64,000 bases of DNA from Brevibacillus dissolubilis. GTDB taxonomy: Bacteria > Bacillota > Bacilli > Brevibacillales > Brevibacillaceae. Positions 42,537-50,809 of this stretch are shown here, piece after piece (the first letter of the stretch is position 1; every line of letters starts with the position of its first letter). The stretch lies in contig NZ_VCNA01000004.1 in assembly GCF_006170445.1 (NCBI RefSeq), forward strand, positions 248,001 to 312,000, written 5' to 3'. The position numbers were made by a program, and so were the translations under genes. The notes under the pieces were generated by a model. It saw only the letters and a list, made by a program, of their open reading frames with translations. It was not told the origin of the DNA and did no database searches.

Positions 42537-42730
42537 TCCCCCAGATTCGATTAATTCGTATTACACATTCTCGCTTCCGAGTCATACTTGATCACATTTC
42601 AAAGTTAATGTCACATGAATATCGACATTTGGTACACAAAATGTATATACAACCGAATATCAATGTATAAGAAAGCTCTGACTTTGGATTTATCCGCTTT
42701 TTCTTTGAAACAAAGTTTGACTGTATAAAT

Positions 42731-42774
42731 TATGTTTACCAAATCTCCCTTAAAAAAGCAGAGAGGAACGGGTA
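42731..42774 (-). promoter_or_regulatory. 44-bp regulatory box, copy 2
   Basis: Matches 27875-27918 at 35 of 44 positions. On the minus strand it runs into ATTTGGTAAACATAATTTATACAGT, giving a -10-like TATACA. It faces an otherwise gene-free 190-bp stretch that ends at the terminator 42492-42536, then the subtilase gene. The rest of 42412-42856 shows nothing else. Confidence 0.45.
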
Positions 42775-42856
42775 TCTAATCCGAGCAACTTTCCAGACCG
42801 TTCACATAAACAGTTGGCCCAGTACTTAGACATGAATCAGTCACACTTCAAATCTA

Positions 42857-43696
42857 TTACTCACAAACTTGTATGGAGGAATGATCTTCCCTAACTTCAC
42901 GCACCCATTTTCCATCCATCCACTGATAAAACATCTCGTTAAAATGCATTTTTAAATCATGATCAGTGGTCACCCTGACCATTCGGTGCTTTATCATCTC
43001 CTGCACTGGCGCTAATTCTTCTAAAGTCTCCGCAATTAACAGGATTCTCTTACTCTCGTACTCCCACCTAAGTGCTCGTTCCCATTCTTCCATGTTTCCG
43101 CGAACCACACCAATATAGAACCTCATATTTTTCCTGCGGATTATCCCTACATATGGCTCTGATTCTGCTCGCTCAATCATCACAAGCTCTTTCTCTGTAA
43201 ATTTACCGTACAGTTGAAAAAACAACATCCGCTGCAAAACATCTTCAACAGTAAATCGCTTCCAAACTACTCCTCCATAGCTGTTAAGTACAACTGGTGA
43301 AAGAGTGTAGATCGGAATTTCTTTGTGCTGATCTCGTAACACATGGGGAATTACGTATCCTTTGTGGATCATTTTTTTCATCTGCAATTTATTCTTATTA
43401 AAAAAAAGACGGGAGAGCTGCGCTCCCCCGATAATTCCGATCTTAGCTAATGACTTTGCCACCTGCTCCTCGCGAAGAGTCATGTGTGCTTTCACGATGT
43501 TAGGCACACGATATGTCCATTGGACCGTCCAGCCGTGTTGTAGTGAGAAAGGACTGAGTCTTCTTTCGTTAGATTGGCTATTAATCGGCTCGTCAATGGT
43601 ACTATGTAAACCTAGGTCGGACAAGCCGCCCCCCGACTGGTATGAGACGGGTGCGGACTGCTGATTACTCGAATATCCCTCCTGTTTGGTCCCCAT
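42857..43696 (-). CDS. replication-relaxation-like winged-helix protein
   Basis: 279 residues. A winged-helix segment lies at about 75-135 (LAKIGIIGGAQLSRLFFNKN, then KKMIHKGYVIPHVLRDQHKE). A C-terminal alpha/beta region follows (GIIRRKNMRFYIGVVRGN, KRILLIAETLEEL). It is organised like the better match at 47.0 kb, so both are probably paralogues of the replication-relaxation (MobC-like) family. The N-terminal 60 residues are low-complexity. It is the last gene of the transfer operon. Confidence 0.5.
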   Translation of the reverse strand: MGTKQEGYSSNQQSAPVSYQSGGGLSDLGLHSTIDEPINSQSNERRLSPFSLQHGWTVQWTYRVPNIVKAHMTLREEQVAKSLAKIGIIGGAQLSRLFFNKNKLQMKKMIHKGYVIPHVLRDQHKEIPIYTLSPVVLNSYGGVVWKRFTVEDVLQRMLFFQLYGKFTEKELVMIERAESEPYVGIIRRKNMRFYIGVVRGNMEEWERALRWEYESKRILLIAETLEELAPVQEMIKHRMVRVTTDHDLKMHFNEMFYQWMDGKWVREVREDHSSIQVCE

Positions 43697-43711
43697 CCTA
43701 TCTCACTCCTC

Positions 43712-44716
43712 TCACAACTTACGGATAATCTTCGCCCGAATTTGCTCTTTCTTCACATCTACTTTGAGGATGCGAACCAGCACTTCTTCGCCCTTGGAAA
43801 CCAGATCAAACGGCATATGCTTGCAAAGCGCATCTACCCCGCGTTCAAGGTTGACGAAGACACCGTACTCTTCCACACCTGATACCTTGCCAACATAATC
43901 GTCAAGCTCACGATAACGGCGTGTGCAGTCCGGCCATGGCGGTGTTTTTAATGCTTTTGCACTTACTTTGATTTCCTGTTTTTCCTTGCGAACGTGCGTA
44001 ATCTTTACTTTTAGATGATCACCCACTGCAAAAGAGTCACCCAGGTCATCGATCCATCCGTAGTCAACCTCCTCTACTGGCAACGTGACCAAAATACCGC
44101 CGATATCTACACGCAGCCGCTTGCGGTGGACACTTCTGACGACAGCATCGGCTACTTGTCCTTCCTCAATGCGCTGCCATGTCAGGGAAGCCATATGTTC
44201 GAGGGCCAGTAATCGGGAAGCGGTGAAAACATCCCCTTCCCGATCAAACGAAGTAACTTTGAACGCCAACATCTCACCCATAAGATTTCTCATTTCCTGC
44301 AAGGTATTGAACCCAGAGTGCTCAAGTGGAATGTAGCCGCGAACGTGCCCAACTCTTACAACGGCACATGGGCGGTTCAGCTTCTTTTCGATGCCAACCA
44401 GACGTGCTTGCATGATCATGCGGTTCTGATAAGCGCGATAGATGGACAGCCAGTGTTCGTCCACTTTGCTCATGTCCAACTCGGCTTCTTCCGCCTTCTC
44501 CGGCTGATAGCCTTCTACCAATACCCGAAGCTGGCGGGATTGAGAATGTGAGGATTCGCCGACAGCTTCCACAGTTGTGTCAACTTGCTCAAGGAGTAGC
44601 GTACCTTCTTCGCTTGCTAAGGAATGCTGGTCCATTGGATTCTCTTGAATTTCTTGCTCGGCTGGTTCGCCCATAACTGGAATGTGTTGCTCTGCAAAGT
44701 ATTCTTTGTTTTCCAT
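43712..44716 (-). CDS. protein with three S1-like RNA-binding domains
   Basis: 334 residues. After an acidic 90-residue N-terminus come S1-type OB folds: about 95-165 (RPCAVVRVGHVRGYIPLEHS), 180-250 (GQVADAVVRSVHRKRLRVDI) and 265-334 (DYVGKVSGVEEYGVFVNLER, then GEEVLVRILKVDVKKEQIRA). The last is the most canonical. S1 repeats bind RNA or single-stranded DNA. Finding this between a coupling ATPase and relaxation-like proteins suggests handling of single-stranded nucleic acid during transfer, or translation control of the operon. Neither is shown. Confidence 0.75.
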   Translation of the reverse strand: MENKEYFAEQHIPVMGEPAEQEIQENPMDQHSLASEEGTLLLEQVDTTVEAVGESSHSQSRQLRVLVEGYQPEKAEEAELDMSKVDEHWLSIYRAYQNRMIMQARLVGIEKKLNRPCAVVRVGHVRGYIPLEHSGFNTLQEMRNLMGEMLAFKVTSFDREGDVFTASRLLALEHMASLTWQRIEEGQVADAVVRSVHRKRLRVDIGGILVTLPVEEVDYGWIDDLGDSFAVGDHLKVKITHVRKEKQEIKVSAKALKTPPWPDCTRRYRELDDYVGKVSGVEEYGVFVNLERGVDALCKHMPFDLVSKGEEVLVRILKVDVKKEQIRAKIIRKL

Positions 44717-44745
44717 AGTTTCTTCTCTCCCTTGCTAGTGATTTG

Positions 44746-46470
44746 TTATGGCTTAGAAGTATCGTCCCCCCAGAAGGAGGAATTACTCGACCACGTAGAG
44801 GCTTGTGAAGGGTTTGGATTTGAACCTTCATGTGGGTCGAGATTGTTGAGTTTTTCCGCATTGTTTTGGTGGTGTAAGCCAACTGGCTCGTCTTTTTGCG
44901 CCTGCTGTTCGCCTGTCTTACTGCGCTGTTCCATTTTTGCGGCATTTTTCGAATCCTCCCCCCCTTTCAAGGTAACTTTATCAACAGTTTCCACAGATTT
45001 TTTGTTGATAACCTGTGAATACTTCTGCTCTTCTAACCACTCTTTGAACATTCGCTGGTTATGCTGTTCTACCGATTCAATTTTTCTGAACTGGAAGAGA
45101 TTACGAACAGCACGAAAAGCCGCACTAGGTAACGTGCGGAAATCTACAAATATGTTGGGTTGAGTGATAAGCTGTTCTTTCCAATCTCTTGGGACAAATA
45201 GGCCTCTGCCCATGCCTGGAGGCTGTGGATGCCCGTCTTTTAAAAGCTTGTGAACGAAATGAAAAGCCGGCATTCCGTCCATCAGGAACGTAGGGGAAAA
45301 GCGGTGTTTCTCCTGATCCACTTCTCTGTAGCTCGTCGGGAATAGGGACGGGAGGATACCACCTTCAAACGTTTCCATCCGCTCGGTGACGATCTCTTTG
45401 CCGAATTCGTCAGCAAATTCTTTCGCATCAGCGGCGCTCAGACCTCCGAAGGCGATCTTGTTGCGGCAGCTTGCCAAGATTGCTTGCTTTACTGCTTTTG
45501 CACTTAGTTTTCCCGTCTCCACTTCCAATTGTCCAAGAGACTGAAGCGCGAAGATTCCGGCCACACGGTACTCTGCTGCGATGGATAGGAACCGTTCTAC
45601 ATCAGGATTCATGTAGCGGGAATACTCGTCTACGATGAGATAATGCGGAACTCGGGTCTCTTCCGTCCCCGGACGGCGAAACGTTGCCAGTTGCAGATGC
45701 ATAGCGATAAACTGTCCGAAAGCGTCTCCTGCTGGTCCGAGTAGCCCAAGCGCGGTATTGACGGCTAGTACGCCACCCTCTGCAAAATGTGCGTCCAGGT
45801 TAATGCTGCTCTTGCCCGTGATGATCGACTTGAGGTTGTCGTTGGACGTTAGGTTCTCCAGTTGCGCCCGCAGACCAATGACTAGCTGCTTGTACTTTTT
45901 GGCAAGATCCCCGTCGCCGAGCAATTCTTCTTTGAAGAACTTCACAAGATCGCTCTCACCTTGGCGGCTTTCGAGAAGCGCGACGTTTTGCTTGAGTTTC
46001 TTCTCATCCCTCAGGTTGTCCAGTACATCGGTGATATCCATGCTGTCTTGGTAGAGTTCCTTAAGCAGTTTGGTGATGTTGCGGGTGGACAGCTCCTGGA
46101 CGATGGCGAAAAAGGCTTCTTGCCTCCCAAACAAGCTTTTCAGAACGGCAACAGTGGCTTCTGATACGGAGTTGGTGTCTCCATTCATGACATTGAGCCG
46201 ATCTGTTTGAAGTGGGTAGCGTGGATCGAGGCAGAAGAGCGGGATTTCCATTGCATCGCACATTTCTTTGACCATTGAGACCACATCGCCCTTTGGTTCC
46301 ACGACTGATAGGCCAACGGGAGTGGCACGTTTTTTTGCCAGCAGGATTTGATAGATCAACGGCTTGAGTAGGGTGGCTGTCTTGCCGCATCGGGTAGGGC
46401 CGACGACGAGCATGTGGGTGAAAGCGTCTTTGCCGCCCCATCGCAGGGGGACGGAGATAAGTGGGATCAC
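44746..46470 (-). CDS. VirD4/TraG-type coupling ATPase without N-terminal membrane anchor
   Basis: 574 residues. Walker A VVGPTRCGKTATLLKPL begins at about residue 23, Walker B YLIVDEYSRYMNPDVERFLS near 290, and the family's ALQSLGQLE and CRNKIAFGGLSAADAKEFAD motifs follow. Those are the landmarks of VirD4/TraG coupling proteins, which pump the relaxase-DNA complex into a secretion channel. Typical members have two membrane helices before Walker A; here the protein starts almost at the ATPase. The four-helix membrane protein directly upstream overlaps it by four bases and probably supplies the anchor. The C-terminal 100 residues are a disordered Asn/Gln/Lys-rich tail. Confidence 0.85.
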   Translation of the reverse strand: MIPLISVPLRWGGKDAFTHMLVVGPTRCGKTATLLKPLIYQILLAKKRATPVGLSVVEPKGDVVSMVKEMCDAMEIPLFCLDPRYPLQTDRLNVMNGDTNSVSEATVAVLKSLFGRQEAFFAIVQELSTRNITKLLKELYQDSMDITDVLDNLRDEKKLKQNVALLESRQGESDLVKFFKEELLGDGDLAKKYKQLVIGLRAQLENLTSNDNLKSIITGKSSINLDAHFAEGGVLAVNTALGLLGPAGDAFGQFIAMHLQLATFRRPGTEETRVPHYLIVDEYSRYMNPDVERFLSIAAEYRVAGIFALQSLGQLEVETGKLSAKAVKQAILASCRNKIAFGGLSAADAKEFADEFGKEIVTERMETFEGGILPSLFPTSYREVDQEKHRFSPTFLMDGMPAFHFVHKLLKDGHPQPPGMGRGLFVPRDWKEQLITQPNIFVDFRTLPSAAFRAVRNLFQFRKIESVEQHNQRMFKEWLEEQKYSQVINKKSVETVDKVTLKGGEDSKNAAKMEQRSKTGEQQAQKDEPVGLHHQNNAEKLNNLDPHEGSNPNPSQASTWSSNSSFWGDDTSKP

Positions 46471-46946
46471 TTCTTGCTCACCTCCTCTCCTAGTATGAAG
46501 TCAAGAGCATTTGGTTGTTCAAGCTTGACTGGGGATTGTTTTCGGGAACGTGAAATAAGCCACCGAGAGACACGATGACCGTTAGGCGATATGGAATTAG
46601 GAGAATTCTGTGGACAGTCTTTTGGGAGACTCTTCTGGTAACGCGCATGTATCACCGGTATCAACAAGGAGACGATCAGCAAGCCGAATATAGGGAGTTT
46701 GACTAGTAGAATTGACATTCTACCGACACCATATCGGGCAACCAAGTAGCTTCCAATCAAACCTATACCGCTCACAAACACTGCGTGGGTAAACCATAGG
46801 GCTTGCCTTGTACGAAATTCACGGATTAACATGACTAGGCTAGACAGGAACAGAACCGTTGGAATCCATAGTGGGATACGTATGTTCATCCCCGTAACGA
46901 CGAGGAGCCATGCAATTATTACGAGTGTTGCTCCTATTCTGGCCAT
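46467..46946 (-). CDS. four-helix membrane protein, likely anchor for the coupling ATPase
   Basis: 159 residues. Hydrophobic helices lie at about 4-20, 25-40, 50-70 and 80-100; a basic cytoplasmic tail (RVSRWLISRSRKQSPVKLEQ) follows. The stop overlaps the ATPase start by four bases (ATGA-type), which favours stoichiometric co-translation. I infer it is the detached membrane module of the coupling protein. No other homology recognised. Confidence 0.6.
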   Translation of the reverse strand: MARIGATLVIIAWLLVVTGMNIRIPLWIPTVLFLSSLVMLIREFRTRQALWFTHAVFVSGIGLIGSYLVARYGVGRMSILLVKLPIFGLLIVSLLIPVIHARYQKSLPKDCPQNSPNSISPNGHRVSRWLISRSRKQSPVKLEQPNALDFILGEEVSKK

Positions 46947-47016
46947 TCTCCTTCTCCTTTCTACTCATTTAGCGATACGGAATAAATCCGTCCCTTTGTG
47001 CAACTCTGACTTTTGC

Positions 47017-47979
47017 TTACATCATTAGCTCGTCTCTCGTTAACTCAACAATTTCTACATGCTCATAACCTCGTTGTCTCTCCATGCCAATGTCCTGCCC
47101 CTCCCACTTAAGCAACAGCACTCCACGCCCATCCTGCCGATACCGCTCATACGTGTAGCGAAGCAGCCAATTCAATGCCTGCACATCGTTGAGCAAACAG
47201 TTGCAAAGATACAACTCCCTACCATCGCTAGTCCGTATCAGATACTTACCGAAAAGAAACTTATTTTGCACAGGTATCACTTCACCATACCGCCTGAAAA
47301 GCTTCAGCCACTCCTCTTCGCTGTGAAAGCGACGCAACAGCTTAATCCCCCGCTGAAACGGAAGCAAATTAACTTCCATTTGGCGAATATCCTCCTGCTT
47401 AATCCTGTTGTATACATCCTGGCTGTGGCAAAAGATGAACAAGTTCGTCAAGCGGCTGTTATTGATCTCATTCACCATGCGCTTGATCGTCTTCTCTCTC
47501 GTGTTCTTCTCCAAGATATAAACCGCGTACTCTTTGCCGTCCGAACGGATCAGCCCGCCTTTGAGCATCGCACCCCGATTCATCTGGTACTGCGCCTTGT
47601 AATCTCGTCCATCTACGAATTTCCACCCATACGGACTAAGCTGGGTGTACAGCTCATTGCGGCTCACGATGTAGGGAAGTCTCCGGCCAGATGGTTTGTT
47701 TTCCCGCGCTCGCCTGGTTCGTTCGATTAGTCCCTGTTGTTCCAAACGGTCTAGTCCTTTTTCGGTTAGGTAGTAAAAAGCCCCGACTTTTTTCCCTCGC
47801 TCTCCGATTATTGGCTGGCTTTCTACCAATCCCTGTTTTTTGAGCAGATGCATCCGGCGGTAGACATAGCATGTGGAATCCGAATAGAACACTTCCTTGA
47901 TCTGCTTCACCGTCAATCCACGATATTCGTAGAGAGCCATGAGTAATTCATCATCTCGCTGCTTGCCCTTCATGCTCAC
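47017..47979 (-). CDS. replication-relaxation family protein
   Basis: 320 residues. N-terminal winged helix (LLMALYEYRGLTVKQIKEVF, then RRMHLLKKQGLVESQPIIG with a wing FYYLTEKGLDRLEQQG). The C-terminal alpha/beta domain (YAVYILEKNTREKTIKRMV, RLTNLFIFCHSQDVYNRIK) resembles restriction-endonuclease-like folds seen in this family. Such proteins accompany relaxases and coupling ATPases on Gram-positive mobile elements. It lies about 240 bp from the large inverted repeat at 48.2 kb, a candidate site for it. The start is ATG with AGGAGGTGTGAGC upstream. Confidence 0.7.
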   Translation of the reverse strand: MSMKGKQRDDELLMALYEYRGLTVKQIKEVFYSDSTCYVYRRMHLLKKQGLVESQPIIGERGKKVGAFYYLTEKGLDRLEQQGLIERTRRARENKPSGRRLPYIVSRNELYTQLSPYGWKFVDGRDYKAQYQMNRGAMLKGGLIRSDGKEYAVYILEKNTREKTIKRMVNEINNSRLTNLFIFCHSQDVYNRIKQEDIRQMEVNLLPFQRGIKLLRRFHSEEEWLKLFRRYGEVIPVQNKFLFGKYLIRTSDGRELYLCNCLLNDVQALNWLLRYTYERYRQDGRGVLLLKWEGQDIGMERQRGYEHVEIVELTRDELMM

Positions 47980-48048
47980 ACCTCCTTCTCTGTGTGGGTC
48001 TCAATCTAGCGGATCTTGCTCCCACTTTGCGCGGTTGTTGGATTGTCG

Positions 48049-48333
48049 TCACCAGCGCGCTAGTTCCTCCAATCCTTTTCGCTTTCGTATCTTCCGCTCA
48101 TGTTCTCGTGAAAAGCCTTGTCTGACCGGAGAATGGAATAGCTTTACCATGTCAAAACCGTATCTTCCGCTCTGATTTTCCCAATAAGCTGGGGATATCA
48201 AGGTTTTTCGCCATTTTCTCAATGTCAAAACAATGTCATTACCAGAGGTGTCAAAATCGAGTGTGTCCAAACAGCGACATTGTTTTGACACTTTCCTCCC
48301 TGTGCCTATATTAATGAAGATTCTTCTGCCCAT
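48049..48333 (-). CDS. doubtful small ORF, 94 aa
   Basis: Open from an ATG overlapping the end of the RusA-like gene. Its codons 15-40 coincide with a perfect 15-bp inverted repeat and several TGTCAAAA copies, so selection may act on the DNA rather than on the protein. The sequence (YWENQSGRYGFDMVKLF, basic C-terminus) is not recognised. Confidence 0.25.
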   Translation of the reverse strand: MGRRIFINIGTGRKVSKQCRCLDTLDFDTSGNDIVLTLRKWRKTLISPAYWENQSGRYGFDMVKLFHSPVRQGFSREHERKIRKRKGLEELARW

Positions 48334-48340
48334 TTTGACA
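48223..48340. repeat. perfect 15-bp inverted repeat and TGTCAAAA iterons
   Basis: TGTCAAAACAATGTC (48223-48237) and its exact reverse complement (48276-48290) are separated by 38 bases. TGTCAAAA recurs at about 48250-48257 between the arms, and its complement again at 48333-48340. This is the kind of site used as oriT, a partition centromere or an iteron-type origin. It lies between the TubZ/RusA-like genes and the replication-relaxation gene. Confidence 0.6.
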
Positions 48341-48908
48341 TATAGATTTCAATAAGCTTGCCCATGTTGGAGGCATCGGTAACAAATATCTCTACCCTTG
48401 GATGCATGGCATCGAGAAATCCTGCTTCCATGTAGGCAAGCTTCCTCCAGTTGTCATCCCCGATGATCCCACTGTGGCGCAGACCGTTGAAAATAAACCC
48501 CTTGTTGCGGTTGTCTAAATCCCGCAAGCGAAGATCCGGAAAATAGTGAGCCAGAAAAACAAAGGCTGGTTCAAAATGAAGTGTAATCGACTCGTTTTTC
48601 ACAAACTGGACGAATTGTTGGATGTAGTAGTCCCGAACTTTGCGGTAATACTTGCTGTCCTGCTTCTCATAGATAAACGGAAGCATCCCGTCCATAACCA
48701 GTTTGAGCACTCCGTTTTGATACTCATATATCAGTGTAGATAGATGCTCTGGTTGTGTCTGATACGGGCATTTCCAGGATTGTACGTCGAGCAGTTGGTA
48801 GTGGAGGTCGATCCGCATCTGTTCTAGGTGCTTGATCATCTCGGTGAGGCGGGCTTCACGGTCGTCCAACTCTTTCTCTGTGAGATAAATAGTTTGAATG
48901 GCTGTCAT
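48306..48908 (-). CDS. RusA-like Holliday-junction resolvase
   Basis: 200 residues from the ATG at 48908, which has GGAGAGGTGACAAACCT upstream; the longer frame has no site. The C-terminal half carries the RusA pattern: RLRDLDNRNKGFIFNGLRHS followed by GIIGDDNWRKL. The D-x-D-N...K and D-D acidic residues match the metal-binding Asp residues of E. coli RusA. The N-terminal 80 residues are helical (LDDREARLTEMIKHLEQMRI). A junction resolvase fits recombination-dependent replication of the element. It follows the TubZ-like gene in the same orientation. Confidence 0.65.
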   Translation of the reverse strand: MTAIQTIYLTEKELDDREARLTEMIKHLEQMRIDLHYQLLDVQSWKCPYQTQPEHLSTLIYEYQNGVLKLVMDGMLPFIYEKQDSKYYRKVRDYYIQQFVQFVKNESITLHFEPAFVFLAHYFPDLRLRDLDNRNKGFIFNGLRHSGIIGDDNWRKLAYMEAGFLDAMHPRVEIFVTDASNMGKLIEIYMSKWAEESSLI

Positions 48909-49031
48909 AGGTTTGTCACCTCTCCTCTCCATAAATACATCCGATGCGGATTCTATTGGTATCCAACAAATGCGCTTAGCATCCGATAGCACCCGTGAAA
49001 TCCGAAAACATTTCATTTTGCCAACAGCATC

Positions 49032-50453
49032 TTACTTGCGATCATGCAATTTTACATCTCGGAGTCTTGCAAAGCGGTTAACGACGCTAGTTCCTTCGAC
49101 TTGTGATTGTGACTGTTTTTGTCGGCTAAACACAGATGGACGACCACTTCCCCATCCGCTTCCTCCAAACGCATTTGCCTTCTTTTGATACGGATTGAAA
49201 CTCGATTGCCCCACACTCTCGATGGCGGCAGACAAATCCACCTCTTTTTCACTGCTCCCTTCGTCCAGCTTTCGTGCATCCCTGAATTGTTTCAGTTCCT
49301 CTGCCAGTTCGGAAAAGCGGTCTGGTATCGTCATTCCAGCAAAAATCGTATAGATCACGGCATAACCTTCATTCCAGATCGGATCACCGTATTTACCGCG
49401 CATACGGAAGAGTGGGTTGCACTCCGCAATCACTTTCTTGATTACAGCTTCTGTCTTGATATCTTTGAAAAACTCGGCACTAGATGGCCGCAGCACAAAA
49501 CCACCATACATCGTCGCTGTCCGATAACGATGACCGCACGAAAAATAGCCCTTGTGAATGCTTGCCATCATCTTGGCTTCCAGCTTATCTAGGGTGAAAT
49601 CCGGCTCCAGCCTTGCTTTTGCGACGGTAAGAAACCCGCCAGATAGTTGAATGAGCTTCAACAAATCGGACGGGTCGTAGGTGACATTATCGCTGCCAAA
49701 GTTGGCGGGTATGAGATTCAGTTCATGAAGCGTGCTGACAATAGCATGGTTTCCCTCGTCTTTCCACGAGAGCGTTTTGTTTTGCATCTGGCGTGTCCCT
49801 TTTTTCAGCTCAAAGTCGTGGTAGATTTTCTTATTGTCGGTCAGGATCACGCTGGCGAGTGGCTTGGGTTCGTTTGGATCGAACAGTTCGTTCTGGATTC
49901 GCAGAAACTCCTTGATCTCTTCCAACAGCAGAAGCGCATTCGCAATCTCATCCATATCGTCAAATGGCAACGAGATCAAAAACGTAACTGGGACAGGAAA
50001 AAATCCTTCTCGAATCAGTTGCAGCGTAAGCGATGCCCAGCCCGTTCCCACACCTCCGCCCGCGCCAATTGTTACAAGCAGATGATCGACGTTGGAAAAC
50101 TTTTGTTCCATGATCAAGGCCAGTTGGCTTCGCAGTTGATTGGCTTGAGGATTTACGGCTGGATCAAAGCGCTCCACCACGAGAGACGGCGTTCTCGCAG
50201 CTCCTCTCATTCCATCAAAATGAATGCGGTCTTGTTGGGGAATGTGTTGCAGATGGGTCATATCCGTTTGAGCAAAATTGACGGCCAGTGTCGGGTAGCA
50301 CGGTGTACCGTCAGTAAATTTGTAGCCTGCAAAGATATCCGCATCTTTGTTGCCCTTTTGTCCTGCGCCGATCACACCGAAGCGGATGGAAATGTCTCGG
50401 ATATATTCGTTGGCCGTCATGTATTCCAGCTCTTTGCTGTTCATCAGGGTCAT
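49032..50453 (-). CDS. TubZ/FtsZ-like tubulin GTPase
   Basis: About 473 residues from the ATG at 50453. Tubulin-superfamily landmarks in order: T1 loop FGVIGAGQKGN, T3-like YPTLAVNFAQTDM, the T4 signature IGAGGGVGTGWAS (consensus GGGTGTG with V for T), then SLPFDDMDE, and a T7-like DPSDLLKLIQLSGG. The C-terminal 60 residues are Gly/Gln/Ser-rich and basic. That differs from FtsZ's FtsA/ZipA-binding tail and is like TubZ, whose tail binds the TubR-centromere complex. The gene lies immediately downstream of a winged-helix gene with one overlap-like junction. That is the tubR-tubZ order of type III plasmid partition. Segregation role inferred from this pair. Confidence 0.8.
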   Translation of the reverse strand: MTLMNSKELEYMTANEYIRDISIRFGVIGAGQKGNKDADIFAGYKFTDGTPCYPTLAVNFAQTDMTHLQHIPQQDRIHFDGMRGAARTPSLVVERFDPAVNPQANQLRSQLALIMEQKFSNVDHLLVTIGAGGGVGTGWASLTLQLIREGFFPVPVTFLISLPFDDMDEIANALLLLEEIKEFLRIQNELFDPNEPKPLASVILTDNKKIYHDFELKKGTRQMQNKTLSWKDEGNHAIVSTLHELNLIPANFGSDNVTYDPSDLLKLIQLSGGFLTVAKARLEPDFTLDKLEAKMMASIHKGYFSCGHRYRTATMYGGFVLRPSSAEFFKDIKTEAVIKKVIAECNPLFRMRGKYGDPIWNEGYAVIYTIFAGMTIPDRFSELAEELKQFRDARKLDEGSSEKEVDLSAAIESVGQSSFNPYQKKANAFGGSGWGSGRPSVFSRQKQSQSQVEGTSVVNRFARLRDVKLHDRK

Positions 50454-50457
50454 GTTA

Positions 50458-50790
50458 TCATTCAACCTCCTCTGTGGCATGTTGTACCAGATAGTCAACG
50501 AACATCTGACCCTCTTCAGTCAGCGTGTATACCGTCTGTCTCCTGGGGGTTCGTATGGAGAGGAACCCTGCAAAATAGAGGGCTTCGGTACAAGCATGAA
50601 CCAGTGTTTTGCTGTAGCCGCTTTTAGTTATAAGGGACTGTTTGTTAATCTCACCGCTTTCCCCGATGGTGCATAAGACATCTTTCATCGGTTCGGTGAG
50701 CCTTTGGTGGAAGAAGGCGTAGTTGATGGTGGTATACAGGTTGTTATGCTTAATGGGTTTCACCTCCTTTCCTTGTTCTTTTGTGGACAT
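50458..50790 (-). CDS. winged-helix protein, TubR-like
   Basis: 110 residues. A single winged-helix domain: INKQSLITKSGYSKTLVHAC (recognition helix), then a wing RTPRRQTVYTLTEEGQMFVD. It ends with EEVE. The gene is directly upstream of the tubulin gene, its stop four bases from that start, as tubR is to tubZ. TubR proteins bind iterons of the centromere and repress the operon. Sequence similarity between TubR proteins is low, so the assignment rests on fold and position. A strong ribosome site (GAAAGGAGGTGAAACCC) precedes the start. Confidence 0.6.
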   Translation of the reverse strand: MSTKEQGKEVKPIKHNNLYTTINYAFFHQRLTEPMKDVLCTIGESGEINKQSLITKSGYSKTLVHACTEALYFAGFLSIRTPRRQTVYTLTEEGQMFVDYLVQHATEEVE

Positions 50791-50809
50791 TCAATCACAA
50801 GTCCTAATT

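Noticed and set aside
42540-42730. A short minus-strand TTG frame (about 21 residues, MIFGCIYILC...) as a possible signalling peptide
   Set aside because: No ribosome site and no basic start or conserved tail like the real peptide genes at 58-60 kb.
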